From: Bradyrhizobium diazoefficiens
GTDB lineage: Bacteria; Pseudomonadota; Alphaproteobacteria; Rhizobiales; Xanthobacteraceae
Assembly (NCBI RefSeq): GCF_018131185.1
Contig: NZ_JAFCJE010000009.1
Span: 62,001-126,000, forward strand
Length of the DNA stretch: 64,000 bases
Direction of reading: 5' to 3'
Part shown: piece by piece, positions 37,510-46,057 of the stretch
Layout: the number at the start of each line of letters is the position of its first letter
How positions within the stretch are numbered: position 1 is the stretch's first letter
Position numbers and translations under genes: made by a program
The notes under the pieces: generated by a model
What the model was told of the DNA's origin: nothing
Database searches by the model: none
What the model saw: only the letters and a program-made list of their open reading frames with translations

Positions 37510-38511
37510 GTGATTGATCAGAAATGGAATGTGATGGTCACCGGTGGCGCCGGCTATGTCGGCAGCGTGCTGGTTCCCCGGCTGCTGGCGGCCGGACACA
37601 AGGTCACCGTGCTCGACCTCTTCATGTACGGTGACGACGTCTTCAACGCCGTACGCGACAATCCGAACCTGCGCCTGATCAAGGGCGACATCCGCGACGA
37701 GGCCGCGATCAACGAGGCCCTGCGCGGCAACAACGCGGTGATCCACCTCGCCTGCATCTCCAACGATCCCTCGTTCGAGTTGGATCCGGGACTCGGCAAG
37801 TCCATCAACTACGACTGCTTCCGTCCGATGGTGCGCGCCGCGAAGAAGGCCGGCATCAAGCGCTTCATCTACGCTTCCTCGTCGAGCGTCTACGGCATCA
37901 AGGACGAGGCCGAGGTCACCGAGGAGCTGTCTTGCGAGCCGCTCACGGACTACTCCAAGTTCAAGGCGATGTGCGAGACCGACCTCGCCGACGAGGCCGC
38001 GTCCGGCTTCGTCACCTGCACGGTTCGTCCCGCCACGGTTTGCGGCTACGCACCGCGGCAGCGGCTCGACGTCGTCGTCAACATCCTGACCAACCTTGCG
38101 GTCAACACCGGCCGTATCCGCGTGTTCGGCGGAACGCAGAAGCGGCCCAATCTGCACATCGAGGACATGTCGGCGGCCTATCTGTTCCTGCTTCAGCAGG
38201 ATGACGCGAAGATCGACGGCAAGATCTACAATATCGGCTACGAAAACCACTCGCTGATGAAGATCGCCGACATCGTCAAATCGGTGGTCGGAAGCAACGT
38301 CGACGTGGCCGTCGAGCCGACCGACGATCTGCGCTCCTACCATGTCTCCTCGGAGAAGATCCGCCGCGAGCTCGGATTTGCGCCGACGCACACCATCGAG
38401 CAGGCCGTGTCCGGACTGGTGGACGCCTTCAGGGCCGGCCGCCTGCCGAACTCGCTCAACGATCCCCGGTACTTCAACATCAAGATGATGCAGAACATCA
38501 GCATGAAGTGA
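37510..38511 (+). CDS. Second NAD-dependent epimerase/dehydratase
   Basis: 333 residues with a GTG start at 37510. An ATG start downstream is less likely because it would cut the NAD-binding strand VMVTGGAGYVGSVLV. The YxxxK pair appears as YSKFKAM after the serine in YASSSSVYG. Sequence differs from the first epimerase (34823), so the two probably act on different steps, for example C4 or C3/C5 epimerisation and dehydration. The last residues overlap the HAD gene by 4 nt. Confidence 0.85.
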   Translation: MIDQKWNVMVTGGAGYVGSVLVPRLLAAGHKVTVLDLFMYGDDVFNAVRDNPNLRLIKGDIRDEAAINEALRGNNAVIHLACISNDPSFELDPGLGKSINYDCFRPMVRAAKKAGIKRFIYASSSSVYGIKDEAEVTEELSCEPLTDYSKFKAMCETDLADEAASGFVTCTVRPATVCGYAPRQRLDVVVNILTNLAVNTGRIRVFGGTQKRPNLHIEDMSAAYLFLLQQDDAKIDGKIYNIGYENHSLMKIADIVKSVVGSNVDVAVEPTDDLRSYHVSSEKIRRELGFAPTHTIEQAVSGLVDAFRAGRLPNSLNDPRYFNIKMMQNISMK

Positions 38512-39128
38512 GCGGCGTGCGGATCGGCATCGATTTCGACAACACGATCATCTGCTACGACAAGGTCTTTGCCGCCATCGCGCGCCAGCGTGGGCTGGTG
38601 CCGGAGGGCTGGGTCGGGCTGAAGACCGATGTGCGGGATCTCTTGCGGTCCCGCGCGGGCGGCGAGCTTGCCTGGCAGGGGCTGCAAGGCTTCGTTTACG
38701 GCAAGGGCATTGGCGGCGCCGAGATCTATCCTGGAGTCCGCGAGTTTCTCGCAAGCTGCCGCAAGACCGGCGCGAGCGTCTACATCGTCAGTCACAAGAC
38801 GCAGTTCGGCCATCAGGATCCCGAGCGCGTCGATCTGCGCGAGGCCGCGCGCGGCTGGCTGAAGGGCGCCGGCCTCATCGACGTCGCCGATGCCGCGCTG
38901 GCGGCGGGCGATGTCTATTTCGAGGACACGCTGGCAGCCAAGGTCGAGCGGCTCGCGAGCCTCAAGCTCGATATCTTCATTGACGATCTCGTCGACGTCT
39001 TCGAGCAACCGCATTTTCCGAGGGCGACGCGATCAATCCTGTTCACACAGTCGCGGCCGCCCCATCCCGGCCATTGCGAGCCGATCGCGACCTGGGCGGA
39101 CATAAGCCGCGGAGTGTTCGCGCAATGA
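38508..39128 (+). CDS. HAD-superfamily hydrolase
   Basis: 206 residues. The nucleophile motif is GIDFDNT (Asp9 and Asp11 from the GTG at 38508). Motif II can be placed at IVSHKTQ and motif IV at DIFIDDLVDV, with Lys in EDTLAAKVE. The family removes phosphate from small molecules. In a heptose route a GmhB-like phosphatase would take off the 7-phosphate, but the motif here is not the GmhB type (DRDGT), so that assignment is only a possibility. Another GTG at 38517 would shorten it by three residues. GTGA overlaps the previous stop, and the end overlaps the next gene by 4 nt. Confidence 0.78.
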   Translation: MSGVRIGIDFDNTIICYDKVFAAIARQRGLVPEGWVGLKTDVRDLLRSRAGGELAWQGLQGFVYGKGIGGAEIYPGVREFLASCRKTGASVYIVSHKTQFGHQDPERVDLREAARGWLKGAGLIDVADAALAAGDVYFEDTLAAKVERLASLKLDIFIDDLVDVFEQPHFPRATRSILFTQSRPPHPGHCEPIATWADISRGVFAQ

Positions 39129-40162
39129 GCGAACCGGATTTGAGCGCGCAGGATGCGATCTCGATCGGCAGCCGCCTCGCCGGGGTACAGGTCGCGGCTG
39201 CCCAACCGGCACGGTCCGGCGGCAATAACCGAGTGTTTCGGCTGGAGATGACGGAGGGTCCGCCCCTCGCCCTCAAGCAATATCCGTCCGACGGGCGCGA
39301 TCGCCTGGGACAGGAATATGACGCCTTGTCGTTTCTGTCGCGTCACGGCATCACATCGACACCGCGCCCGATCGCGAAGGACGCGGATGCATGCTGCGCG
39401 CTGTATCAATGGTTTGACGGCGAAGCGGCGGTGCTGCGCCCCCAGAACGGCGATGCCGATCAGCTGGCCGATTTCCTGATCGAATTGCAGAAGCTGCGCG
39501 AGGCCGAGGGCGCGCAGACTTTGCGGAACGCCTCAGCCAGCATCTTTTCGCCTGAGGAAGCCGTCGCCCAGTACGAGCAGCGTCTCGCCGGACTGAGACG
39601 GGCCTCGGACGATCATCCGGACCTGCGCGCGTTCATCGACCGCGACCTGGTTCCCAGCACTGCCGCCGCCATTCAACGGCTCCGTCGACGCTACGCGGAA
39701 CTGGGCCGGGATCCCGCCGCGGACCTGGCACCCGCCCATCGCGCATTGAGCCCGTCGGATTTCGGATTGCACAACGCGCTGCGCACCGAAGACGGCAGGC
39801 TGCGCTTCATCGACTTTGAATATTTCGGCTGGGATGATCCGGTCAAGCTCGTGTCCGACACCGCGATTCACCCGGGCAGCGATCTGCCGGAGGCCAGCGC
39901 GAACCGATTGATCGAACGGCTCTCGCACGCCTTCGAGGCTGGGGATGACGCGTTTGCGATCCGCCGTGACGTACTGTATCCTGTGTTCGGGGCGATTTGG
40001 TGCTTGATTGTCCTGAATGCTTATTTGCCGGAAAGCCGCTCCCGGCGCGCCCTGGCTGCGCAGGGTGGCGATCTGACGGTCCGCCTTGCCGGCCAGCTCG
40101 ACAAAGCCCGCCGGCTCCATCAAACGATTTGCCAACGTGATCCAGATCTCACCCCACGCTGA
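39125..40162 (+). CDS. APH/choline-kinase-like phosphotransferase
   Basis: 345 residues from the ATG at 39125 (MSEPDLSAQDAISIGSRLAG). It has the aminoglycoside phosphotransferase fold: Lys51 in LALKQYP as the ATP-binding lysine, catalytic-loop SPSDFGLHNAL (Asp212 and Asn217) and metal-binding Asp230 in FIDFEYFG. The usual HGD of the loop is replaced by SPSD. In this setting it probably phosphorylates a sugar or polyol rather than a drug, for example to feed or recycle the pathway. The frame upstream to 39074 overlaps the HAD gene and is not used. Confidence 0.75.
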   Translation: MSEPDLSAQDAISIGSRLAGVQVAAAQPARSGGNNRVFRLEMTEGPPLALKQYPSDGRDRLGQEYDALSFLSRHGITSTPRPIAKDADACCALYQWFDGEAAVLRPQNGDADQLADFLIELQKLREAEGAQTLRNASASIFSPEEAVAQYEQRLAGLRRASDDHPDLRAFIDRDLVPSTAAAIQRLRRRYAELGRDPAADLAPAHRALSPSDFGLHNALRTEDGRLRFIDFEYFGWDDPVKLVSDTAIHPGSDLPEASANRLIERLSHAFEAGDDAFAIRRDVLYPVFGAIWCLIVLNAYLPESRSRRALAAQGGDLTVRLAGQLDKARRLHQTICQRDPDLTPR

Positions 40163-40985
40163 AGCCGCCCTCACCTGCACGCTGGACGAGCGCAGTCTTT
40201 ATTTGCGCCGCCTGGTCCTCGGTTCTGTCCGTTCGGCTGGACGCGGCCATGTCGGTCCGGCTTTGTCGCTGATCGAGATGGTGCGCGTGCTCTACGACGA
40301 CGTGCTGCGGATCGATCCGAACAACCCGCGCGATCCCGATCGCGACCGCGCGATCCTCAGCAAGGGACACGGTTGTCTGGCGCTCTATGCGCTCCTCGCC
40401 GATCGCGGCTTCTTCCCGCTGTCGGAGCTGGACGGCTTTTGCGGCCCCGACAGTATCTTGGGCGGACATCCCGAATACGGCATGGTGCCGGGCGTCGAGG
40501 CCTCGACCGGTGCGCTCGGACATGGTCTGTCGATCGGCGTCGGTCTTGCGCTCGCCGCACGCATGCGCGAGCGCAGCTACCGGACCTTCGTCCTGCTCGG
40601 CGACGGCGAGATCAACGAGGGATCGGTGTGGGAAGCCGCGATGGGCGCGGCCAAGCACGGGCTCGACAATCTGGTCGCGATGATCGACTACAACAAACTC
40701 CAGAGCTACGGCCCGACCGATTACGTCCTGCCGCTGGAGCCGCTCGCGGACAAATGGCGCAGCTTCGGCTTCGCCGTGCAGGAGCTTAACGGCCACGACG
40801 TCGGCACCCTGCGCACCGTGCTGAAGCAGGTCCCGGCCGTTCCGGGCAAGCCAACCGCGATCATCTGCCATACCGTCAAGGGCAAGGGTCTGCCGGCCGC
40901 AGAATCCAACGCCGATTGGCATCACAAGAACAAGCTGACCGACAGCGAGCTCGACGCCATCCGCGTCGCCGTCGGCGATTTTTGA
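40137..40985 (+). CDS. Transketolase, N-terminal (pyrophosphate-binding) subunit
   Basis: 282 residues from the GTG at 40137, which overlaps the previous gene by 26 nt. This start lacks a clear Shine-Dalgarno and is less certain. The thiamine diphosphate motif is GDGEINEG (155-162) with Asn186 in IDYNKLQS, 28 residues further on. KGHGCLALYALLADRG and GSLGHGLSIGVGLALAA-type sequence (here GALGHGLSIGVGLALAA) mark the family. With the next gene it reconstitutes a split transketolase, as found in archaea and some glycan clusters. The likely role is transfer of a two-carbon ketol unit, making for instance sedoheptulose 7-phosphate. Confidence 0.88.
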   Translation: MIQISPHAEAALTCTLDERSLYLRRLVLGSVRSAGRGHVGPALSLIEMVRVLYDDVLRIDPNNPRDPDRDRAILSKGHGCLALYALLADRGFFPLSELDGFCGPDSILGGHPEYGMVPGVEASTGALGHGLSIGVGLALAARMRERSYRTFVLLGDGEINEGSVWEAAMGAAKHGLDNLVAMIDYNKLQSYGPTDYVLPLEPLADKWRSFGFAVQELNGHDVGTLRTVLKQVPAVPGKPTAIICHTVKGKGLPAAESNADWHHKNKLTDSELDAIRVAVGDF

Positions 40986-40995
40986 TCGGCTCCCC

Positions 40996-41955
40996 ATGCG
41001 CAACACCGCGATGAACATGGTCCACAAGCTCGCCACACGCGACGAGCGAGTGCTTTACATCGGCTCCGATCCCGGCGCCGGCACCTTGCGCGCGATGAGC
41101 AAGGAATTCCCCAAGCGCCATCTGATCGAGGGCATTTCGGAAGCGCACATCATCGGCATGTCGGCGGGTCTCGCGATGGAAGGCTTCGTGCCCTACGTCA
41201 ACACCATCGCGACCTTCCTCACCCGCCGCTGCTACGAGCAGGTGGCGGTCGATCTCTGCCTGCACAACCTGCCGGTACGGTTGATCGCCAATGGCGGCGG
41301 GCTCGTCTATGCACCACTCGGCCCCACGCACCAGGCGATCGAGGACATCGCCATCATGCGGGCGCTGCCGAACATGACTGTGATCTGCCCGTGCGACGCC
41401 GACGAGGCCGCGCGCATGATGGACAAGACGCTCGACTGGACCGGACCGATCTATATCCGGCTCGGCAAGGGCGGCGACGCGATCGTCTCGAAGGCCGAGC
41501 ACGGCTTCGAGATCGGCAAGGCCATCCTGATGCGGCCGCCCGGCGACGTCCTCATGGTAACGACCGGCATCATGCTTCAGCGCGCCATCGCCGCAGCCGA
41601 CCTGCTGGCGGCGCAAGGCATTCGCGCCGGTATTTTGCACATGCACACCGTGAAGCCGCTCGACACCGAAGCGCTGTTGCAGGCGATCCGCGGCGTCAAG
41701 CTCCTGGCAACGCTGGAGGAGCACGTGCCCTCCGGCGGCCTCGGCAGCGCGGTTGCCGAGACGCTGATCGACAAGCTCGGTTCGGGCCTGCCGGCGATGC
41801 TGCGGCTGTCGCTGCCGGACCGCTTCATGCACAATTACGGCTCGCAGGACTCTCTGCTGAAGAAGCACGGACTTTCCGCGGCCGCGATCGCGACCTCGAT
41901 CGAGCGCGCGCATGCCGCCTCGCACACCCCCTCTCCTCAACTCCATTCCACCTGA
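40996..41955 (+). CDS. Transketolase, C-terminal (pyrimidine-binding) subunit
   Basis: 319 residues, starting 10 nt after the N-terminal subunit. Glu49 in IEGISEAHIIGMSAGLA is the conserved glutamate that activates the thiamine cofactor. The C-terminal third (TLEEHVPSGGLGSAVAE) is the transketolase/pyruvate dehydrogenase C-terminal domain. It would pair with the 40137 product in an alpha2beta2 complex. A TPP-dependent branch-forming reaction on a keto sugar is an alternative to the ordinary pentose-phosphate chemistry. Confidence 0.88.
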   Translation: MRNTAMNMVHKLATRDERVLYIGSDPGAGTLRAMSKEFPKRHLIEGISEAHIIGMSAGLAMEGFVPYVNTIATFLTRRCYEQVAVDLCLHNLPVRLIANGGGLVYAPLGPTHQAIEDIAIMRALPNMTVICPCDADEAARMMDKTLDWTGPIYIRLGKGGDAIVSKAEHGFEIGKAILMRPPGDVLMVTTGIMLQRAIAAADLLAAQGIRAGILHMHTVKPLDTEALLQAIRGVKLLATLEEHVPSGGLGSAVAETLIDKLGSGLPAMLRLSLPDRFMHNYGSQDSLLKKHGLSAAAIATSIERAHAASHTPSPQLHST

Positions 41956-41963
41956 CGGGTCAC

Positions 41964-43070
41964 ATGTACGACGTTCGATATTCCTATCTGCTCGAGCAAT
42001 TTTCCGACCCCGCTCCGATCCTGGCCGAGATCGGCCGTCTGGTAGCGACCGGGGACTTCACCCTTGGCAAGCCGGTTGCCGAATTCGAGAAGCGCTTTGC
42101 CGAGCTGATCGGCGTGCGTCACGCCATCGGCGTCGGATCCGGTACCGATGCACTCAAGCTTCCGCTCAAGGCGCTCGGCATCGGCCATGGCGACGAGGTC
42201 ATCACCGCCGCCAACACGTTCATCGCCACCGTCGGCGCGATCGCGGAAACCGGCGCGACGCCGGTGCTGGTCGACTGCGACGATTCCTTCTGCATGAATG
42301 TCGACCAGGTCGAGGCCGCCATCACTGCGAAGACCAAAGCGATCATGCCGGTCCAGTTGACCGGCGAGGTCACCGACATGGGCAAGCTGATGCCGATCGC
42401 GCAGCGACACAACCTGCCCGTCGTCGAGGATGCGTGCCAGGGCATCCTCTCCGAGTTTGCGGGCAAGCGCTCCGGCACCCACGGCATCGCGGCCGGCTTC
42501 TCCCTGCATCCGCTCAAGAACCTCAACGTCTGGGGCGATGCCGGCGTCGTCGTCACCAATGACGACGGCATGAACGAAAAACTCCGTCTGATCCGCAATC
42601 ACGGCATGAAGAATCGCGACGAGATTGCGATCCTCGGCTGCAACTCGCGGCTCGATTCCCTGCAGGCCGTGGTCGGCAACTGGCTGATCGGCCAGACCAG
42701 CGAGATCACGCGGCGCCGGATCGAGAATGCGGCCTATTACGACGCCGGCCTTGCCGGTCTCCCCGGCCTGCGCGTCCCGCCGCGCCGGCCCAACGTGAAG
42801 CACGTCTACCATCTCTACATGATGTTCGCCGAGCGCCGCGACGAGCTCTACCAATATTGCCTGGACAACGGCATCGAGGCCAAGATCCATTATCCGATCC
42901 CGCTGTACCAGCAGGAAGGCCTCAGGCATCTCGGCTACGCGCCCGGCACCTTCCCGGTCACCGACCGCCACGCCAAGGAAGTCATCAGCTTCCCCGTCGA
43001 CCAGCATCTGACGCGCGCCCAGCAGGATCGCGTCATCGAGACCGTCAGGAAGTTCTGCCATGGACGCTGA
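41964..43070 (+). CDS. DegT/DnrJ/EryC1/StrS aminotransferase (first copy)
   Basis: 368 residues from the ATG at 41964 (MYDVRYSYLLEQFSDPAPIL). PLP-dependent transfer of an amino group to a nucleotide-keto sugar is the family reaction. The PLP lysine is Lys185 in SLHPLKNLNVWGD, the phosphate-binding loop GSGTDALKLPL starts at 58, and EDACQG occurs near 155. The in-frame open region upstream to 41391 is a shadow of the transketolase gene. It overlaps the second aminotransferase by 11 nt. The substrate could be a 3-keto or 4-keto sugar. Confidence 0.88.
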   Translation: MYDVRYSYLLEQFSDPAPILAEIGRLVATGDFTLGKPVAEFEKRFAELIGVRHAIGVGSGTDALKLPLKALGIGHGDEVITAANTFIATVGAIAETGATPVLVDCDDSFCMNVDQVEAAITAKTKAIMPVQLTGEVTDMGKLMPIAQRHNLPVVEDACQGILSEFAGKRSGTHGIAAGFSLHPLKNLNVWGDAGVVVTNDDGMNEKLRLIRNHGMKNRDEIAILGCNSRLDSLQAVVGNWLIGQTSEITRRRIENAAYYDAGLAGLPGLRVPPRRPNVKHVYHLYMMFAERRDELYQYCLDNGIEAKIHYPIPLYQQEGLRHLGYAPGTFPVTDRHAKEVISFPVDQHLTRAQQDRVIETVRKFCHGR

Positions 43071-44178
43071 CACCGGCCGCCGGCGCATCGGTTACGTCAA
43101 TCTTCCCGCACAGTTCGAGGAAGAGCGCGCCGAGATCATGCAGGCGGTCGAGGGCGTGTTCCAGCGCGGCGATTTCATCGGCGGAGCCGCCGTTGGAAAA
43201 CTCGAAGAGGAATTGTCCGCCTATCTCGGCTCGCCGCATGTCGTGACGCTGAATTCCGGCACCGACGCGCTGATCCTCGCCTTGCGGGCGCTCAATATCG
43301 GTCCCGGCGACGAGGTCATCACCCCGCCGAATTCGTTCGTGGCATCGACCGCCGCGATCGTCGCGGTCGGCGCGACGCCGGTGTTTGCGGACGTCTTGCC
43401 GGACCAGAACATCGATCCGGCCGCGGTCGAGGCCGCCGTCACGCCGCGCACCAAGGCGATCATGCCGGTGCATCTGACCGGGCGCATGGCCGACATGGCC
43501 CCGCTGATGGCGATCGCGGACAAGCACGCGCTCGCCGTGATCGAGGACAGCGCCCAGGCGGTCGGCTCGACCTATGACGGCCGAATGAGCGGCACCATCG
43601 GAACGTTCGGCTGCTTCTCCGCCCATCCCCTGAAGAATCTCAATGCCGCGGGCGATGCCGGCTTCCTCGTCACCGCCGACGCCGAGCTCGCCGCGCGAAT
43701 CCGCCGGCTGCGCAATCACGGTCTGATCAACCGCAGCGACGTCCAGGAATGGGGCATCGTCTCACGGCTCGACACGTTGCAGGCGGAAGTGCTGCGCATT
43801 CGCCTGCGCAACCTGCCATCGGTGATCGAGCGACGGCGGCGCAACGCCGCGCAATACCGCGCCGAGCTCGCAGGGCTCCCTCTGTTCATTCCGCCCTGCC
43901 GCAACATCGAGTTCAACACCTTCCATACCTTCGTGGTGCAGACCGACCGCCGTAACGACTTCCAGAAATATCTTGCCGACAAGGGCATCGAGACCGCCAT
44001 TCACTATCCGGTCCCGATCCACCTGCAGCCGGCGGCGGCGCATCTGGGCCACGGCCGCGGCGCGTTCCCCGTGACGGAACGACAGGCGGACCAGATCCTT
44101 ACGCTTCCGATCAACCAGTTCCTGTCGGCCGCCGATATCAGCTATATCTGCGCGACCGCCCGGGAGTATTTTGCATGA
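43060..44178 (+). CDS. DegT/DnrJ/EryC1/StrS aminotransferase (second copy)
   Basis: 372 residues from the ATG at 43060. PLP lysine Lys192 lies in SAHPLKNLNAAGD. NSGTDALILALRALNIG starts at 65, and the ligand motif EDSAQAVGS is near 162. It is clearly a paralogue of the 41964 product, but the divergent N-terminus (MDADTGRRRIGYVNLPAQF) and several loop changes suggest a different substrate or position. Together they allow a diamino sugar, or two alternative amino sugars. The stop overlaps the next start by 4 nt. Confidence 0.88.
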   Translation: MDADTGRRRIGYVNLPAQFEEERAEIMQAVEGVFQRGDFIGGAAVGKLEEELSAYLGSPHVVTLNSGTDALILALRALNIGPGDEVITPPNSFVASTAAIVAVGATPVFADVLPDQNIDPAAVEAAVTPRTKAIMPVHLTGRMADMAPLMAIADKHALAVIEDSAQAVGSTYDGRMSGTIGTFGCFSAHPLKNLNAAGDAGFLVTADAELAARIRRLRNHGLINRSDVQEWGIVSRLDTLQAEVLRIRLRNLPSVIERRRRNAAQYRAELAGLPLFIPPCRNIEFNTFHTFVVQTDRRNDFQKYLADKGIETAIHYPVPIHLQPAAAHLGHGRGAFPVTERQADQILTLPINQFLSAADISYICATAREYFA

Positions 44179-44981
44179 CGGATACGGACTTCCTTCAGGC
44201 TGACGAGCAGGCACTGGCGCAGCGCTTCATCGACCACGGCTTCGTCACCACACCGGCGGACGACCGCGCCGGCCTCGACCGGATCCAGCGGCGCGCCGCC
44301 GAGCTTGCGGCGGACTATCTGAAGCTGCCGCACAGCAACGATCCCTACGCGATGCTCGACAGCATCCACACGCGGGTGAGCGTCGACGATCTCAACGGCC
44401 TGCGGCTGCACGTCTTCAACGGCCTCAACGCCGAGCCGTGGTTCCGGCCGACCTATTTCCGTCTGGCACGCTCGACGATCGAGACCATCGTCGGCAACGA
44501 GCTCTGCATGCAGCGCCGCGTCAATCTCAGCATCCAGATGCCCGGCGACGATTCCTCGCTGCTCGCCACCCATTCCGACGTCTGGTCGGGCGACTCGCCG
44601 TTCGAGGTCGTGGTGTGGGTGCCGCTGGTCGACGTCCACAGCACCAAGGCGATGTATCTGCTGCCGCCGTCGCTGAACGGTGACATGCAGGACCGGATGG
44701 CAAGCCTGCGAAGCGCCGAGGAGCTGTACAAGACGATCAAGCCGCACGCGACCTTCATCGAGATTCCCTACGGTCACGTGATGCTGTTCAATCAGACCCT
44801 GATGCACGGTAATCGCGTCAACGAGGAGCCCGGCACGCGCTGGAGCATGAATTGCCGCTTCAAGAGCATCATGTCGCCCTACGCGGATAAGCGCTTCGGC
44901 GAATTCTTCGAGCCGATCCTGCTGCGCCCGGCGACGCGGGTCGGCATGCAATACAAGCTGCCGGGGGGCTTCCATGGCTGA
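44175..44981 (+). CDS. 2OG-Fe(II) oxygenase of the sporadic carbohydrate cluster type
   Basis: 268 residues. From memory it resembles TIGR04324, a 2-oxoglutarate/iron oxygenase found in scattered carbohydrate clusters, with relation to phytanoyl-CoA dioxygenase. The metal triad can be proposed as His133 and Asp135 (THSDVWSG) and His211 (LMHGNRV), with Arg222 as the 2-oxoglutarate anchor. The fold's core runs from about 115 to 235. It would hydroxylate or desaturate a sugar or sugar nucleotide. It overlaps the neighbours by 4 nt on the left and 8 nt on the right, so the three genes are probably translated together. Confidence 0.75.
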   Translation: MTDTDFLQADEQALAQRFIDHGFVTTPADDRAGLDRIQRRAAELAADYLKLPHSNDPYAMLDSIHTRVSVDDLNGLRLHVFNGLNAEPWFRPTYFRLARSTIETIVGNELCMQRRVNLSIQMPGDDSSLLATHSDVWSGDSPFEVVVWVPLVDVHSTKAMYLLPPSLNGDMQDRMASLRSAEELYKTIKPHATFIEIPYGHVMLFNQTLMHGNRVNEEPGTRWSMNCRFKSIMSPYADKRFGEFFEPILLRPATRVGMQYKLPGGFHG

Positions 44982-45366
44982 GCGAGCCGGACATCGCGGC
45001 TATATCGGCGCGCGGCCGCTGAACGGCAGTCGCACCCCGCAGCACGTCCAGAACATCGTGATTCGCGACTACGCGCGGCGGAAAAACCTGCAATTTCTGC
45101 TCAGCGCCGTCGAGCACATCATGCCCGGCAGCTACATGGTGCTCGAGGACATCCTGGACGAACTGCCCCGCCTGAAGGGGTTGATCCTCTACAGCATCTT
45201 CATGTTGCCGCCCGACGAGGCCCGGCGACGACAGATCTACGACCGCGTGCTGCGCGAAGGCTGCGACCTCCACGCAGCCGTCGAGGAGATCACGCTGTCA
45301 TCGCAGAAGGACATCCAGGCCGTCGAGGACATCCTGCTGGTCAATAAATACGCGACCATCCTGTGA
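44974..45366 (+). CDS. Sporadic carbohydrate cluster protein, LIC12192-like, function unknown
   Basis: 130 residues. I recognise the N-terminal RGYIGARPLNG motif followed by PQHVQNIVIRDYARRK as the TIGR04323 family (LIC12192 of Leptospira), known only from carbohydrate gene clusters. No catalytic motif is evident. The predicted fold appears alpha/beta with a hydrophobic centre (LKGLILYSIFMLPP). It sits directly after the 2OG oxygenase, as in other members of the cluster. It could be a small accessory or regulatory subunit, or an enzyme of unknown type. A profile search would settle membership. Confidence 0.75.
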   Translation: MAERAGHRGYIGARPLNGSRTPQHVQNIVIRDYARRKNLQFLLSAVEHIMPGSYMVLEDILDELPRLKGLILYSIFMLPPDEARRRQIYDRVLREGCDLHAAVEEITLSSQKDIQAVEDILLVNKYATIL

Positions 45367-45391
45367 CGATGCCGCGGACCGGTTCGGCGCC

Positions 45392-46057
45392 ATGACCGAG
45401 ATCAACCTGCTCCAGCCAATGCACGCATCGACCAGGCGGAACTACGTTCAGCGCGTGGTCGAGCACGACAAGGCGGAATCCGCCACTGTGGCGCGGCAGT
45501 GGGGGCGCGACTATTGGGACGGCGACCGGCGCTACGGCTATGGCGGCTATCGCTACGACGGACGCTGGCGTCCGCTCGCCCAGACCCTGATCGATCGCTA
45601 CGGCATCAAGCCCGGAATGAGTGTGCTCGACGTCGGCTGCGGCAAGGGCTATTTGCTCTACGAATTCACCCAGCTCGTCCCCGACCTCACGGTCGCCGGC
45701 ATCGACATTTCCGACTACGGCATCGCCAATGCCAAGGAGGAGGTGCGGCCGCTGTTGAAAGTCGGCAGCGCCGTGGAGCTCCCCTACCCCGATCACAGTT
45801 TCGATCTCGTGGTGTCGCTCGGCGTGCTGCACAACCTTCCGCTCGAGGACGTCTTCCGCGCGGTGCCTGAGATCGAGCGCGTCGGACGCGGCACCTCGAA
45901 ATATCTGATGGTCGAATCCTTCCGCAACGAGCGCGAGAAGGCGAACCTCCTCTACTGGCAGCTCACTTGCCTGAGCTTCCACGGCCCGGAAACCTGGGCC
46001 TGGATCTACGACAAATGCGGGTACCGGGGCGACCATGGGTTCATCTTCTTCGAATGA
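45392..46057 (+). CDS. Class I SAM-dependent methyltransferase
   Basis: 221 residues. Motif I is VLDVGCGKGYLLYEF (about residues 78-92), motif II VAGIDISDYG and motif III LPYPDHSFDLVVSLGVLHNL. The N-terminal 60 residues are unusual, rich in Tyr and Arg (WGRDYWDGDRRYGYGGYRYD), and may form a substrate clamp. The likely role is O- or N-methylation of the sugar. The last 23 nt overlap the cupin gene. Confidence 0.82.
   Translation: MTEINLLQPMHASTRRNYVQRVVEHDKAESATVARQWGRDYWDGDRRYGYGGYRYDGRWRPLAQTLIDRYGIKPGMSVLDVGCGKGYLLYEFTQLVPDLTVAGIDISDYGIANAKEEVRPLLKVGSAVELPYPDHSFDLVVSLGVLHNLPLEDVFRAVPEIERVGRGTSKYLMVESFRNEREKANLLYWQLTCLSFHGPETWAWIYDKCGYRGDHGFIFFE

Noticed and set aside
35728..38391. An 887-codon minus-strand frame opposite the epimerase and kinase genes
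   Set aside because: Sequence is low-complexity and rich in Asp/Arg/Val with no domain. The plus strand has complete conserved enzymes in the same place.
39125..40162. An aminoglycoside-resistance kinase
   Set aside because: The fold matches, but the catalytic loop is SPSD instead of HGD and the gene is locked in a sugar operon, so a sugar or polyol substrate is more likely.
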